A stretch of DNA of 64,000 bases from Pseudaquabacterium inlustre (GTDB taxonomy: Bacteria; Pseudomonadota; Gammaproteobacteria; Burkholderiales; Burkholderiaceae_C), in assembly GCF_038066595.1 (NCBI RefSeq), contig NZ_JBBUTH010000011.1, positions 372,001-436,000 on the forward strand, written 5' to 3'. Positions 1-14,442 of this stretch are shown piece after piece (position 1 is the stretch's first letter; each line of letters begins with the position of its first letter). The translations under genes and the position numbers were made by a program. The notes under the pieces were generated by a model that was not told the origin of the DNA, ran no database searches, and saw only the letters and a list, made by a program, of their open reading frames with translations.

Positions 1-1
1 G

Positions 2-1600
2 GTCGAGTTCCTGCGCTCCAGCCTGCCGGCCACGCTGCGCCGCCGCCTGGACGTCACCGACTTCGGCACCCCGGTGCAGAGCGTGGCCGCGTTCCAGAGC
101 GGTGACCGCGTGCGCATGCTGATCGAGCCCAAGGGGGCCTGGGAGCACAGCGCCTACCAGAGCGACAACCAGTTCGTGCTGGAGGTGCGGCCGGTCAAGA
201 TCGACCCGAACAAGCTCACGCAAGGCCCCGGTTTCGGTGGCCAGAAGCTGAGCCTGAACTTCCAGAACATCGAGATCCGCGCGCTGCTGCAGGTCATCGC
301 CGACTTCACCGACTTCAACGTCGTGACCAGCGACACCGTCACCGGCAATGTCACGCTGCGCCTGAAGGACGTGCCCTGGGACCAGGCGCTGGACATCATC
401 CTGCAGAGCAAGGGCCTGGGGGTGAAGAAGAGCGGCAACGTGCTGTGGATCGCCCCCAAGGACGAGCTGGCGGCCAAGGAGCAGATCGAGCTCGAGGCGA
501 AGAAGAAGCTGGCCGACCTGGAGCCGCTGCGCACGCAGGCCTTCCAGCTCAACTACGCCAAGGCCGATGACTTGGTGAAGACGCTGCTCGGCCAGTCGGG
601 CTCGGGCAGCTCGGCCGGTGCGGCCGCAGCCGCGACCGCCGGCTCGGCGGCCCGCATCCTGACCAGCCGTGGCGTGGCCTCGTCGGACACGCGCACCAAC
701 CAGATCTTCGTCAACGACATCCCCAGCAAGCTGGAGGAAGTGTCCCAGCTGATCGCCAAGATCGACATCCCGGTGCGCCAGGTGCTGATCGAGGCGCGCA
801 TCGTCGAGGCCGATGACAAGTTCGGCCGCGCGCTGGGTGCCCGTCTGGGGGCCACCGACCTGCGCGGCCTGAACGGCGGCGTGCCGGGCTACAGCGTGGG
901 CGGCGGCAACTATGTGCAGATCGGCAGCACCTACACCAATGCGCTGAACCAGCTGGGCGTGACCGGGGCCACCTCGGCCACCACCTCGGCGGCCTCGCAG
1001 ATGGTGAACCTGCCGGCCTCCACCAGCGCGCTGGGCAGCGCGTCGGCCGCCACGCTGGCGCTGTCGCTGTTCAGCCCCTCGGCCAACCGCATCCTGAATC
1101 TGGAGCTCTCGGCGCTGGAAGCCGACGGCAAGGGCAAGATCGTGTCCAGCCCGCGCGTCATCACCGCCGACCAGGGCAAGGCCATCATCGAGCAGGGCGA
1201 GGAAATCCCCTACCAGGTGGCCAGCTCCAGCGGCGCCACCAGCATCCAGTTCAAGAAGGCCAGCCTGAAGCTGGAGGTGACGCCGCAGATCACCCCCGAG
1301 GGCAGCGTGATCATGGACCTCGACGTGGCCAAGGACAGCCGCGGCGAGAGCACCACGGCCGGCCCGGCCATCAACACCAAGCATGCCAAGACGCAGGTGC
1401 TGGTGGAGAACGGCGGCACGGTGGTCATCGGTGGCATCTTCACGCAGGACGAGCGCACCGACGTCAACAAGGTGCCCTTCCTCGGCGACGTGCCGGTGGT
1501 CGGCAACCTGTTCAAGAACACCACCAAGTACAACAACAAGACCGAACTGCTGATCTTCATCACGCCGAAGATCGTGACCGAACGCGCCCAGGTGCGCTGA
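2..1600 (+). CDS. pilQ: Type IV pilus secretin PilQ (5' partial)
   Basis: The reading frame is open from the window edge, so the N-terminal part is missing; about 532 residues are visible. The first residues fit the end of an AMIN (peptidoglycan-targeting) domain. A secretin/TonB short N-terminal domain follows (NVVTSDTVTGNVTLRLKDV), then an N1-type secretin domain broken by a Ser/Gly/Ala-rich linker, and a C-terminal secretin domain with VPFLGDVPVVGNLFK and a terminal ELLIFITPKIV. PilQ forms the outer-membrane ring through which the type IV pilus leaves the cell. In betaproteobacteria pilQ is normally the last gene of pilMNOPQ and is followed by aroK-aroB. Here a large Ig-like gene separates them. 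Family assignment is secure. Confidence 0.95.
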   Translation, partial: VEFLRSSLPATLRRRLDVTDFGTPVQSVAAFQSGDRVRMLIEPKGAWEHSAYQSDNQFVLEVRPVKIDPNKLTQGPGFGGQKLSLNFQNIEIRALLQVIADFTDFNVVTSDTVTGNVTLRLKDVPWDQALDIILQSKGLGVKKSGNVLWIAPKDELAAKEQIELEAKKKLADLEPLRTQAFQLNYAKADDLVKTLLGQSGSGSSAGAAAAATAGSAARILTSRGVASSDTRTNQIFVNDIPSKLEEVSQLIAKIDIPVRQVLIEARIVEADDKFGRALGARLGATDLRGLNGGVPGYSVGGGNYVQIGSTYTNALNQLGVTGATSATTSAASQMVNLPASTSALGSASAATLALSLFSPSANRILNLELSALEADGKGKIVSSPRVITADQGKAIIEQGEEIPYQVASSSGATSIQFKKASLKLEVTPQITPEGSVIMDLDVAKDSRGESTTAGPAINTKHAKTQVLVENGGTVVIGGIFTQDERTDVNKVPFLGDVPVVGNLFKNTTKYNNKTELLIFITPKIVTERAQVR

Positions 1601-1645
1601 GTTCGGAATCGCAGGTCAGCACAACGCCCGAGCGGGAGCGCTTCG

Positions 1646-4108
1646 ATGAGTTTCGTGAAGATCAAGTCATGGCTGACCGCGATGGTCACCGTGGCCACCG
1701 TGGCGCTTGTGGGCTGCGGCGGTGGTGGCAGTTCCGGCACGCCCTTCGTGGGCGGCGGCACCAGCGGCAGCTCGACGGCGGCCAAGGTCGACGTGACCAC
1801 CAGCAATGCCACGCTGGGTGACGGCAGCAGCACGGTCACGATCACCGCGGTGGTCAAGGACGCCAACAACGTGGCCATGCCCAGCACGGCCATCACCTGG
1901 TCGTCGAGCGCCGGCTCGCTGACCGGCGCGGCCACCACCACCGATGCCAACGGCACTGCGGTGGCCACCTTCTCGGCCACCGACGCCGACCGCGCGGCCG
2001 CCACGGCGGCCACGATCACCGCCACCTCGGGATCGGCCAAGGGCAGCACCAGCGTGGCCCTGCAGGGCGCGCGCACCGTCGTGGTCAGCTCCAGCGCCGC
2101 GGCCGTCGGCACCGATGGCAGCACGCTCACCATCACCGCGGTGGTCAAGGACAGCGCCAACGTGGCCATCAGCGGCGCCGCCGTCGCCTGGCAGACCTCG
2201 GCCGGCAGCCTGAGCGGCCAGTCCTCGGTGACCAACGCCAGCGGCGTGGCCACCGCCATCTACACGCCCACCGGCGTCAACCCCAGCACCACCAGCACCG
2301 CCACGATCAGCGCCACCTCGGGCACCGGATCGGCGGCCCAGACCAGCTCGGTGCAGGTGGGCATCAGCCCGACCACCACGTCGATCGAGCTGATCGCCTC
2401 GCAGTCGAGCATCGGCACCGGCGGTGAGCAGGTGACGATCAGCGCCTTCGTCAAGGACGGCAACAACCTGGCCAAGGTGAGTGCGCCGGTGAGCTGGAGC
2501 GTCGACAAGGGCCGCATCAGCAACCAGGTGACCAGCACCAACAGCAACGGCATCGCCACCGCCGCCCTGGACGCCGGCAGCGACAAGAGCAACCGCACGG
2601 CCGTGGTCACGGTGGTGTCGGGCGCGGCGCGGCAGACGCTGAACGTGCCGATCGTGAACACCAAGCTGGCCGTGTCGGGCGCCACCACGGTGAACATCGG
2701 CTCGACCATGCAGCTGACCTTCACCGCCACCGATTCCAAGGGCGTGGTGATTCCCGGGGTCACGCTGGGCCTGAGCAGCACGCTGGGCAACGGCCTGCCG
2801 GCCACCGCCACCACCGATTCGGCCGGCCAGGCCATCGTCACCTACACGGCCACCAAGTCGGGGGCGGACACCGTGTCGGTCAGCGGCGCCGGCGCCACCG
2901 TGTCGACGGCCATCACCGTCAGCGGCAGCGACGAGGACCTCGCCTTCATCACCCCCGCGGCCAGCACCAAGGTGGTGGTGGGCCAGAGCAAGACGCTGAC
3001 GCTGCGCTACCGCAAGGCCGGTGTCGTGCAGGCCAATGCCGCCGTCAACCTGGCGGCCACGATCGGCGTGCTCAGTGCCAACAGCGTGGTCACCGATGCC
3101 ACGGGCCAGGCCTCGGTCACCATCGTCTCGGGCTTCGCGGGCAGCGCCACGGTCAGCGCCACGCTGGCCGGCGGCTCGGCGGTGCAGGCCACGCTGCCGC
3201 TGAGCTTCGTGGCCACCACGCCGGCCACGCTGGTGCTGCAGATCTCGCCCACCGCGCTGGCGCCCAACGCCACGGGCAGCACCACCAACCAGGCCACGCT
3301 GGTGGCCAAGGTCACCGATGCCAACAGCAACCCGGTGGCCGACGCGACGGTCAACTTCAGCCAGGTGGCCGACCCCAGCGGCGGCCGGCTGCAGCAGGCC
3401 TCGGCCGTCACCGACCTGAACGGCGTGGCCACGGTGCAGTACGTGTCGGGCGCCGAGAGCACGGCCAGCGGTGCGGTGCAGCTCAAGGCCACGGTGGCCA
3501 GCAACGTGGCCGTCAGCGGCACGGCGAAGCTGACCGTGAACCAGAGCGCGCTGTTCATCGCGCTGGGCACCGGCAACACGATCAGCAACTACGACACGCA
3601 GACCTACGAGAAGAACTGGACGGTGTACGTCACCGACGCCAACGGCGTGCGCGTGACCAACGTGCCGGTGACGATCAAGGTGATCCCGAACTACTACGCC
3701 AAGGGCCAGCTGGTGTGGAGCGACACCGCGTCGATGTGGGTCTACGCCAGCTACCTGGAGTGCCTGAACGAGGACCGCAACAACTACAACGGCCGCCTCG
3801 ACGCCGGTGAGGACACCAACGGCGACGGCGTGCTGACGCCGGGCAACCTGGTGGCGCTGCTGAACTCCACCGTGACCACCGACGCCAACGGCGTGGCCAC
3901 GATCACGATGCGCTATGCCGAGAGCATCGCCTCGTGGATGGGCGTGCGCCTGACCGCCACGGCGGTGGTGGCCGGCACCGAGTCGAGCACCTACAAGGAC
4001 TTCCCGCTCGACAAGCTGGGTTCGGACTACAGCGTCAAGACCGTGGCGCCGGCCGGCTCCGTGAGTCCGTTCGGCAAAGACGTGGCCACGTGCACCAACC
4101 CGAACTGA
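1646..4108 (+). CDS. Ig-like (Big_1/invasin-type) repeat lipoprotein
   Basis: An 820-residue protein. The N-terminus has a basic start, a hydrophobic stretch and the lipobox LVGC at about residues 20-23, so it is probably a lipoprotein, followed by a Gly/Ser linker. The body is a series of roughly seven beta-rich Ig-like units that recur with motifs such as TITAVVKDANN...TWSSSAGSLTG...TDANGTAVATF, typical of Big_1/invasin domains. Near the C-terminus an acidic segment (NEDRNNYNG...DAGEDTNGDG) looks like a calcium-binding loop, and a Cys sits four residues from the end. It lies 45 bp after pilQ, and aroK starts inside its last codons. A role at the cell surface, perhaps with the pilus, is inferred from position only. 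Confidence 0.85.
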   Translation: MSFVKIKSWLTAMVTVATVALVGCGGGGSSGTPFVGGGTSGSSTAAKVDVTTSNATLGDGSSTVTITAVVKDANNVAMPSTAITWSSSAGSLTGAATTTDANGTAVATFSATDADRAAATAATITATSGSAKGSTSVALQGARTVVVSSSAAAVGTDGSTLTITAVVKDSANVAISGAAVAWQTSAGSLSGQSSVTNASGVATAIYTPTGVNPSTTSTATISATSGTGSAAQTSSVQVGISPTTTSIELIASQSSIGTGGEQVTISAFVKDGNNLAKVSAPVSWSVDKGRISNQVTSTNSNGIATAALDAGSDKSNRTAVVTVVSGAARQTLNVPIVNTKLAVSGATTVNIGSTMQLTFTATDSKGVVIPGVTLGLSSTLGNGLPATATTDSAGQAIVTYTATKSGADTVSVSGAGATVSTAITVSGSDEDLAFITPAASTKVVVGQSKTLTLRYRKAGVVQANAAVNLAATIGVLSANSVVTDATGQASVTIVSGFAGSATVSATLAGGSAVQATLPLSFVATTPATLVLQISPTALAPNATGSTTNQATLVAKVTDANSNPVADATVNFSQVADPSGGRLQQASAVTDLNGVATVQYVSGAESTASGAVQLKATVASNVAVSGTAKLTVNQSALFIALGTGNTISNYDTQTYEKNWTVYVTDANGVRVTNVPVTIKVIPNYYAKGQLVWSDTASMWVYASYLECLNEDRNNYNGRLDAGEDTNGDGVLTPGNLVALLNSTVTTDANGVATITMRYAESIASWMGVRLTATAVVAGTESSTYKDFPLDKLGSDYSVKTVAPAGSVSPFGKDVATCTNPN

Positions 4109-4668
4109 CCATCGCCCTGGTGGGCATGCCGGGTTCCGGCAAGTCCACCGTGGGCCGTCAGCTCGCGCGCCACCTCGGCTGGCGGTTCGTCGACAGCGAT
4201 CAGGTCATCGAGCAGCAGATCGGCTGCCCGATCCGCCTGTACTTCGAGCAGCAGGGCGAGGCGGCCTTCCGCGACCTGGAGCAGCGCGTGGTGGCCGAGC
4301 TGGCCCGGCAGCCCGGCATGGTGCTGGCCACCGGCGGCGGCACGGTGCTGCGCGAGGCCAACCGCCAGGCGCTGCAGCAGCACTGCGTGGTGATCTACCT
4401 GCGCTCCACGCCGGAGGAACTGTTCCGCCGGCTGCGGCACGACACGCAGCGCCCGCTGCTGCAGGTGGCCGATCCGCTCAAGCGCCTGCGTGACCTGTTC
4501 CGCGAGCGCGACCCGCTGTACCGCGAGGCAGCGCGCTACGTCATCGAGACCGGCCGGCCATCGGTGCCCACGCTGGTGAACATGATCCTGATGCAGCTGG
4601 AACTGGTGGGTGTGCTCGACCCGGCGCGCCCGCCCGTGGCGGCGGCCCGCGGCAGCGCCGAGCACTGA
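4090..4668 (+). CDS. aroK: Shikimate kinase
   Basis: Phosphorylates shikimate at the 3-OH with ATP, the fifth step towards chorismate. With a GTG start at 4090 the protein is 192 residues, close to the family norm. The P-loop GMPGSGKST is at residues 12-20, the shikimate-binding Asp pair (VDSDQV) at 35-37, and the ATGGGTVL motif near residue 83. The chosen start lies 19 bp inside the 3' end of the preceding Ig-like gene, in another frame. An in-frame start further upstream would add residues encoded entirely within that gene and absent from shikimate kinases. No strong ribosome-binding site is visible, which suggests translational coupling. aroB follows after 81 bp. Confidence 0.92.
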   Translation: MHQPELTIALVGMPGSGKSTVGRQLARHLGWRFVDSDQVIEQQIGCPIRLYFEQQGEAAFRDLEQRVVAELARQPGMVLATGGGTVLREANRQALQQHCVVIYLRSTPEELFRRLRHDTQRPLLQVADPLKRLRDLFRERDPLYREAARYVIETGRPSVPTLVNMILMQLELVGVLDPARPPVAAARGSAEH

Positions 4669-4749
4669 GAGGGCGCACCCGCGCCGACCGGGCCGCGGTG
4701 CCGGGTCGCAGTGCCGGGCCGAGCTTGGGGGCCGCATACACTGGCCACC

Positions 4750-5847
4750 ATGAGCAACCCCTCCACGCTGCGCGTGCCCATCGACCTGGGCGACCGCAGC
4801 TACGACATCCTGATCGGCAGCGGTCTGCTGGCCGACGCGGCCGCCTTCGACGGTTTGCCCACCTCGGCCGATGCGCTGATCGTCAGCAACACCGTCGTCG
4901 CCCCGCTGTATGCGCAGCGTCTGGCCGAGCGCCTGGCCACCCGCCACCGCCGCGTGCTGCAGGTGGTGCTGCCCGACGGCGAGGCGCACAAGGACTGGCA
5001 GACGCTGAACCAGGTGTTCGATGCGCTGCTGGGCGCCGGCTGCGACCGCAAGACCGTGCTGTACGCGCTGGGTGGCGGCGTGGTGGGCGACATGACCGGC
5101 TTTGCCGCCGCCTGCTACATGCGCGGCGTGCCCTTCGTGCAGGTGCCCTCCACGCTGCTGGCGCAGGTGGATTCGTCGGTGGGCGGCAAGACGGCCGTCA
5201 ACCACCCGCTGGGCAAGAACATGATCGGCGCGTTCTACCAGCCGCAGCGGGTGCTGTGCGATCTGGACATGCTGGACACGCTGCCCGACCGCGAGCTGTC
5301 GGCCGGCCTGGCCGAGGTGATCAAGTACGGGCCGATCGCCGACATGGCCTTCCTCGACTGGATCGAGGCCCACCTGCCGGCGCTGATGGCGCGCGACAAG
5401 GCGGCGCTGGCCCACGCCATCCGCCGCAGCTGCGAGATCAAGGCCTGGGTGGTGGGTCTGGACGAGCGCGAGGGCGGCCTGCGCGCCATCCTGAACTTCG
5501 GCCACACCTTCGGCCACGCCATCGAGGCCGGCATGGGCTACGGCGCCTGGCTGCACGGCGAGGGCGTGGCCTGCGGCATGGTGCTGGCGGCCGACCTGTC
5601 GGCGCGGCTGGGCTTGGTGGACGCGGCCTTCGTCGCGCGCATCGAGCGCCTGGTGGCCGCCGCCGGCCTGCCGGTGCAGGCGCCGGCGATGCCCATCGAG
5701 CGCTGGTTCGAGTTGATGCGGGTGGACAAGAAGGCCGAGGGCGGCGAGATCCGCTTCGTCGTCATCGACGGCCCCGGCAAGGCGGCCATGCGCCCCGCGC
5801 CCGATGCGCTGGTGGCCGAGGTCATCGCCGCCCATACGGCCCGCTGA
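4750..5847 (+). CDS. aroB: 3-dehydroquinate synthase
   Basis: Converts DAHP to 3-dehydroquinate, the second shikimate-pathway step, using NAD and a divalent metal. The protein has 365 residues. The NAD-binding ALGGGVVGDMTGF segment, the AEVIKYG motif and the metal-binding NFGHTFGHAIE and LHGEGVA motifs are all present in order. ATG at 4750 is preferred over an in-frame ATG at 4711, because the extra residues do not match the family and MSNPSTLRVPIDLG is a normal AroB N-terminus. Pairing with aroK is the usual betaproteobacterial arrangement. Confidence 0.96.
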   Translation: MSNPSTLRVPIDLGDRSYDILIGSGLLADAAAFDGLPTSADALIVSNTVVAPLYAQRLAERLATRHRRVLQVVLPDGEAHKDWQTLNQVFDALLGAGCDRKTVLYALGGGVVGDMTGFAAACYMRGVPFVQVPSTLLAQVDSSVGGKTAVNHPLGKNMIGAFYQPQRVLCDLDMLDTLPDRELSAGLAEVIKYGPIADMAFLDWIEAHLPALMARDKAALAHAIRRSCEIKAWVVGLDEREGGLRAILNFGHTFGHAIEAGMGYGAWLHGEGVACGMVLAADLSARLGLVDAAFVARIERLVAAAGLPVQAPAMPIERWFELMRVDKKAEGGEIRFVVIDGPGKAAMRPAPDALVAEVIAAHTAR

Positions 5848-5905
5848 ACCGCAAGCCGAGCCACTCCGCCCGCAGCCACCCCGCCACCGCGCGCCGCACC
5901 GGATC

Positions 5906-7135
5906 ATGCAAGACGCCCCCGCCCTGTCCATCGATCCGCTGACCCGCCTGGCGCCCTGGGGCAGCGATCCGGCCGCCAGTCGCGGCCGGCGCCACCCGGT
6001 GGTGGCCACGCGCGACCGCAACGACTTCCAGCGCGACCGCGATCGCATCGTCCACAGCACCGCCTTCCGGCGCCTGGTCTACAAGACCCAGGTGTTCCTG
6101 AACCACGAGGGCGACCTGTTCCGCACGCGGCTCACGCACTCGCTGGAGGTGGCGCAGCTGGGCCGCGCCATCGCCCGCACGCTGGGGCTCAACGAAGACC
6201 TGGTGGAGGCCATCGCACTGGCGCATGACCTGGGCCACACGCCCTTCGGCCACGCCGGCCAGGACGCGCTGCACGCCTGCATGGCCGAGCACGGTGGCTT
6301 CGAGCACAACCTGCAGAGCCTGCGCGTGGTGGATGTGCTGGAGGCGCGCTACGCCGCCTTCGACGGCCTGAACCTCACGTTCGAGACCCGCGAGGGCATC
6401 CTCAAGCACTGCAGCCGGCGCGATGCCGAGGTGCTGGAGGCGGACGAGCCCGGCGGCGTGGCGCGGCGCTTCATCGATGGCACGCGGCCCGGGCTGGAGG
6501 CGCAGCTCACCGACCTGGCCGACGCCATCGCCTACAACGCGCACGACATCGACGACGGCGTGCGCTCGGGCCTGATCACGCTGGACCAGGTGTGCGAGCT
6601 GCCGCTGGTGCGCCGCCACCGCGACGCCGCGCTGGCCGAGCACCCGGCGCTGGCCGCCGACGCCGGCCGGCGCCTGCTGTACGAGACCATCCGCCGCATG
6701 CTCTCGGCCCAGGTGCATGACGTGATCGACGCCTCGGCGGCGCGGCTGCGCGAGGCGGCGCCCGGCAGCGCCGACGCGGCGCGCACGCTGCCGCGGCTGA
6801 TCGGCTTCTCGGATGCCATGCGCGAGGAGGGCACTGCGCTCAAGCGCCTGCTGTTCCAGGCGCTGTACCGGCATCCGCAGGTCAACCGCACCACCGAGCT
6901 GGCGCGCCAGGTGGTGCGCGAGCTGTTCGCCGCCTATGTGGCGGCGCCGCAGGAGATGCGGCCCGGCTTCGCCGCGCGCGACGACCGCCACCGCGCGGTG
7001 GCGGATTTCATCGCCGGCATGACCGACCGCTTCGCCCTCGGCGAGCACCGCCGGCTGACCGGCCGCGACCTGTTCGCCGAACTGGCGGCGAGCACTGCGG
7101 CCGCGGACACGGCCGGCGCCGACGGCGGGCGCTGA
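5906..7135 (+). CDS. dgt: Deoxyguanosinetriphosphate triphosphohydrolase-like protein (HD domain)
   Basis: A 409-residue dNTPase of the HD superfamily that probably releases tripolyphosphate from dGTP or other dNTPs. The N-terminus carries DFQRDRDRIVHSTAFRRL. The metal-binding residues lie in RTRLTHSLEV (His) and in IALAHDLGHTPFGHAG (His-Asp), and DLADAIAYNAHDIDDG supplies the last Asp. This matches the type 2 dGTPase-like group. ATG at 5906 was chosen because upstream in-frame residues are Pro/Arg-rich and unlike the family. It follows aroB by 58 bp, as in many Burkholderiales, and the next gene begins immediately after its stop codon. Confidence 0.92.
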   Translation: MQDAPALSIDPLTRLAPWGSDPAASRGRRHPVVATRDRNDFQRDRDRIVHSTAFRRLVYKTQVFLNHEGDLFRTRLTHSLEVAQLGRAIARTLGLNEDLVEAIALAHDLGHTPFGHAGQDALHACMAEHGGFEHNLQSLRVVDVLEARYAAFDGLNLTFETREGILKHCSRRDAEVLEADEPGGVARRFIDGTRPGLEAQLTDLADAIAYNAHDIDDGVRSGLITLDQVCELPLVRRHRDAALAEHPALAADAGRRLLYETIRRMLSAQVHDVIDASAARLREAAPGSADAARTLPRLIGFSDAMREEGTALKRLLFQALYRHPQVNRTTELARQVVRELFAAYVAAPQEMRPGFAARDDRHRAVADFIAGMTDRFALGEHRRLTGRDLFAELAASTAAADTAGADGGR

Positions 7136-7831
7136 ATGGCCCGGCTGCCGCGCCTGGCCGTGCCCGGCCTGGCCCATCTGGTCACGCTGGCCGGGCACAA
7201 CCAGCAGCCGGTGTTCGTGGACGACGAGGACCGTCGCGCCTTCCTGGCCGCGCTGCGCGAGGCCGCCGTGCCGCGCCGCGTGGCAGTGCTGGGCTGGGCG
7301 CTGGCCGACGCGCATGTGCACCTGCTGCTGCGGCCCGAGGCCGCGGCCGATCTGAGCGGCGCGATGCAGGCGCTGGGCCGTCGCTACGTGGCCGGCTTCA
7401 ACCACCGCCACGGCCGCAGCGGCACGCTGTGGGCGGGCCGCTACCGCGCCGCCGTGGTGCAGCCTGGCGAGCCGCTGCTGGAGGCCATGCTCTTCCTCGA
7501 CACCCATGCGCTGCGCGCTGGCAGCGTGGCGGCACCCGAGGACGATGTCTGGAGCAGCGTGCGCGCCCACCTGGGCCTGGCCCGCGACGCGCTGCTGACC
7601 GAAGGCCCCGACTGGTGGGCCCTGGGCAACACCCCGTTCGAGCGCGAGGCGGCCTGGCGCCGCCGCATCGACGAGGGCCTGAGCCTGGCCCGCGCCGTGG
7701 CGCTGGGCACGGCCAGCCGTGGCGGCTGGGCGCTGGGCGATGCCGCCTTCCTGGCCGCCCTGGCCGAGCAGGGCGACCGCCCGCTGCAGCCACGCCGCCG
7801 CGGCCGGCCGGCGCGCCCGCCAGTGCCCTGA
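7136..7831 (+). CDS. REP-associated tyrosine transposase (IS200/Y1-like), RAYT
   Basis: A 231-residue protein of the Y1 (HUH) transposase superfamily. The HUH metal-binding motif is in ALADAHVHLLLRP, the candidate catalytic Tyr in RRYVAGFNHRHGRSGTLW, followed by the usual W-x-GRY element. The N-terminus (MARLPRLAVPG...GHNQQPVFVDDEDR) resembles single-copy RAYTs. These proteins are usually domesticated and tied to REP-like palindromes rather than to a full insertion sequence. The ATG follows the dgt stop directly, so the two genes are probably co-transcribed. Just downstream lies an AT-rich stretch with two direct repeats and a hairpin, a candidate target. Whether it is still active cannot be judged. 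Confidence 0.85.
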   Translation: MARLPRLAVPGLAHLVTLAGHNQQPVFVDDEDRRAFLAALREAAVPRRVAVLGWALADAHVHLLLRPEAAADLSGAMQALGRRYVAGFNHRHGRSGTLWAGRYRAAVVQPGEPLLEAMLFLDTHALRAGSVAAPEDDVWSSVRAHLGLARDALLTEGPDWWALGNTPFEREAAWRRRIDEGLSLARAVALGTASRGGWALGDAAFLAALAEQGDRPLQPRRRGRPARPPVP

Positions 7832-7873
7832 GGCCGGGAACGGCACTTGCTCCAGCCGAGCGGTGCTGATGGT

Positions 7874-7948
7874 TTGACTCTGTCCCTATTTATTGCGCAC
7901 CGACTATGTGCGAAATCAATAATTGAGTCTGACCCCATTTAATAGCGC
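7874..7948 (+). repeat. AT-rich imperfect direct repeats with a central hairpin (RAYT-associated)
   Basis: Two related copies of about 25 bp lie 49 bp apart. Copy 1 is at 7874-7898 and begins TTGACTCTGTCCCTATTTA; copy 2 is at 7923-7948 and begins TTGAGTCTGACCCCATTTA. Both end in GCGC. Between them CGCAC (7896-7900) pairs with GTGCG (7908-7912) around a 7-nt loop; after one mismatch the stem continues ATT/AAT. The stretch is clearly AT-richer than its surroundings. It lies right behind the RAYT gene, so it is a plausible REP-like partner or footprint of that transposase. Confidence 0.6.
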
Positions 7949-7977
7949 TTGAGGTCCTTGCTGCACCGCAGTAAATT
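7949..7977 (+). promoter_or_regulatory. Putative sigma-70 promoter of gltBD
   Basis: TTGAGG (7949-7954) and TAAATT (7972-7977) are separated by exactly 17 bp, a good match to -35 and -10 elements. The predicted start near 7984 gives a short leader before the gltB ribosome-binding site GAAGGAG (8001-8007) and ATG at 8014. The -35 directly abuts the second RAYT-associated repeat. Confidence 0.55.
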
Positions 7978-8013
7978 CCGCATCCCCTCGTTGAAGCCAG
8001 GAAGGAGTGCGCC

Positions 8014-12789
<4,776 letters not shown>

Positions 12790-12810
12790 GCAGATTCAGG
12801 AGCCAGCATC

Positions 12811-14286
<1,476 letters not shown>

Positions 14287-14295
14287 GCGCGCGCC

Positions 14296-14326
14296 CGGTC
14301 GGCGGTGCCTGGTGCCCCGCCGACCG
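14296..14326 (+). terminator. Terminator-like hairpin after gltD
   Basis: CGGTCGGCGG (14296-14305) pairs perfectly with CCGCCGACCG (14317-14326) around an 11-nt loop, ten bp after the gltD stop. There is no T-tract, so intrinsic termination is uncertain; it may only protect the transcript end. Confidence 0.4.
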
Positions 14327-14442
14327 TCGCATCCTTACCACAGGCCACCGCGCATCCGCCCGGCGGCCTGATGCTTTTGGGGATCCGGCAACACGTCTTT
14401 GCCGCCCAGCATCGGTGCAATCCCGAAGGGTTTTGGACACGC

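Noticed and set aside
4711..4749. Upstream in-frame start for aroB
   Set aside because: The 13 extra residues do not match AroB N-termini, and the ATG at 4750 gives the normal length.
4027..6060. Minus-strand open frame of 677 codons opposite aroK-aroB
   Set aside because: No recognisable domains and it opposes three well-supported genes; a product of base composition.
7136..7948. A complete insertion sequence around the RAYT gene
   Set aside because: No terminal repeats or target-site duplication enclose the gene. Its start follows the dgt stop directly, which fits a domesticated single-copy gene.
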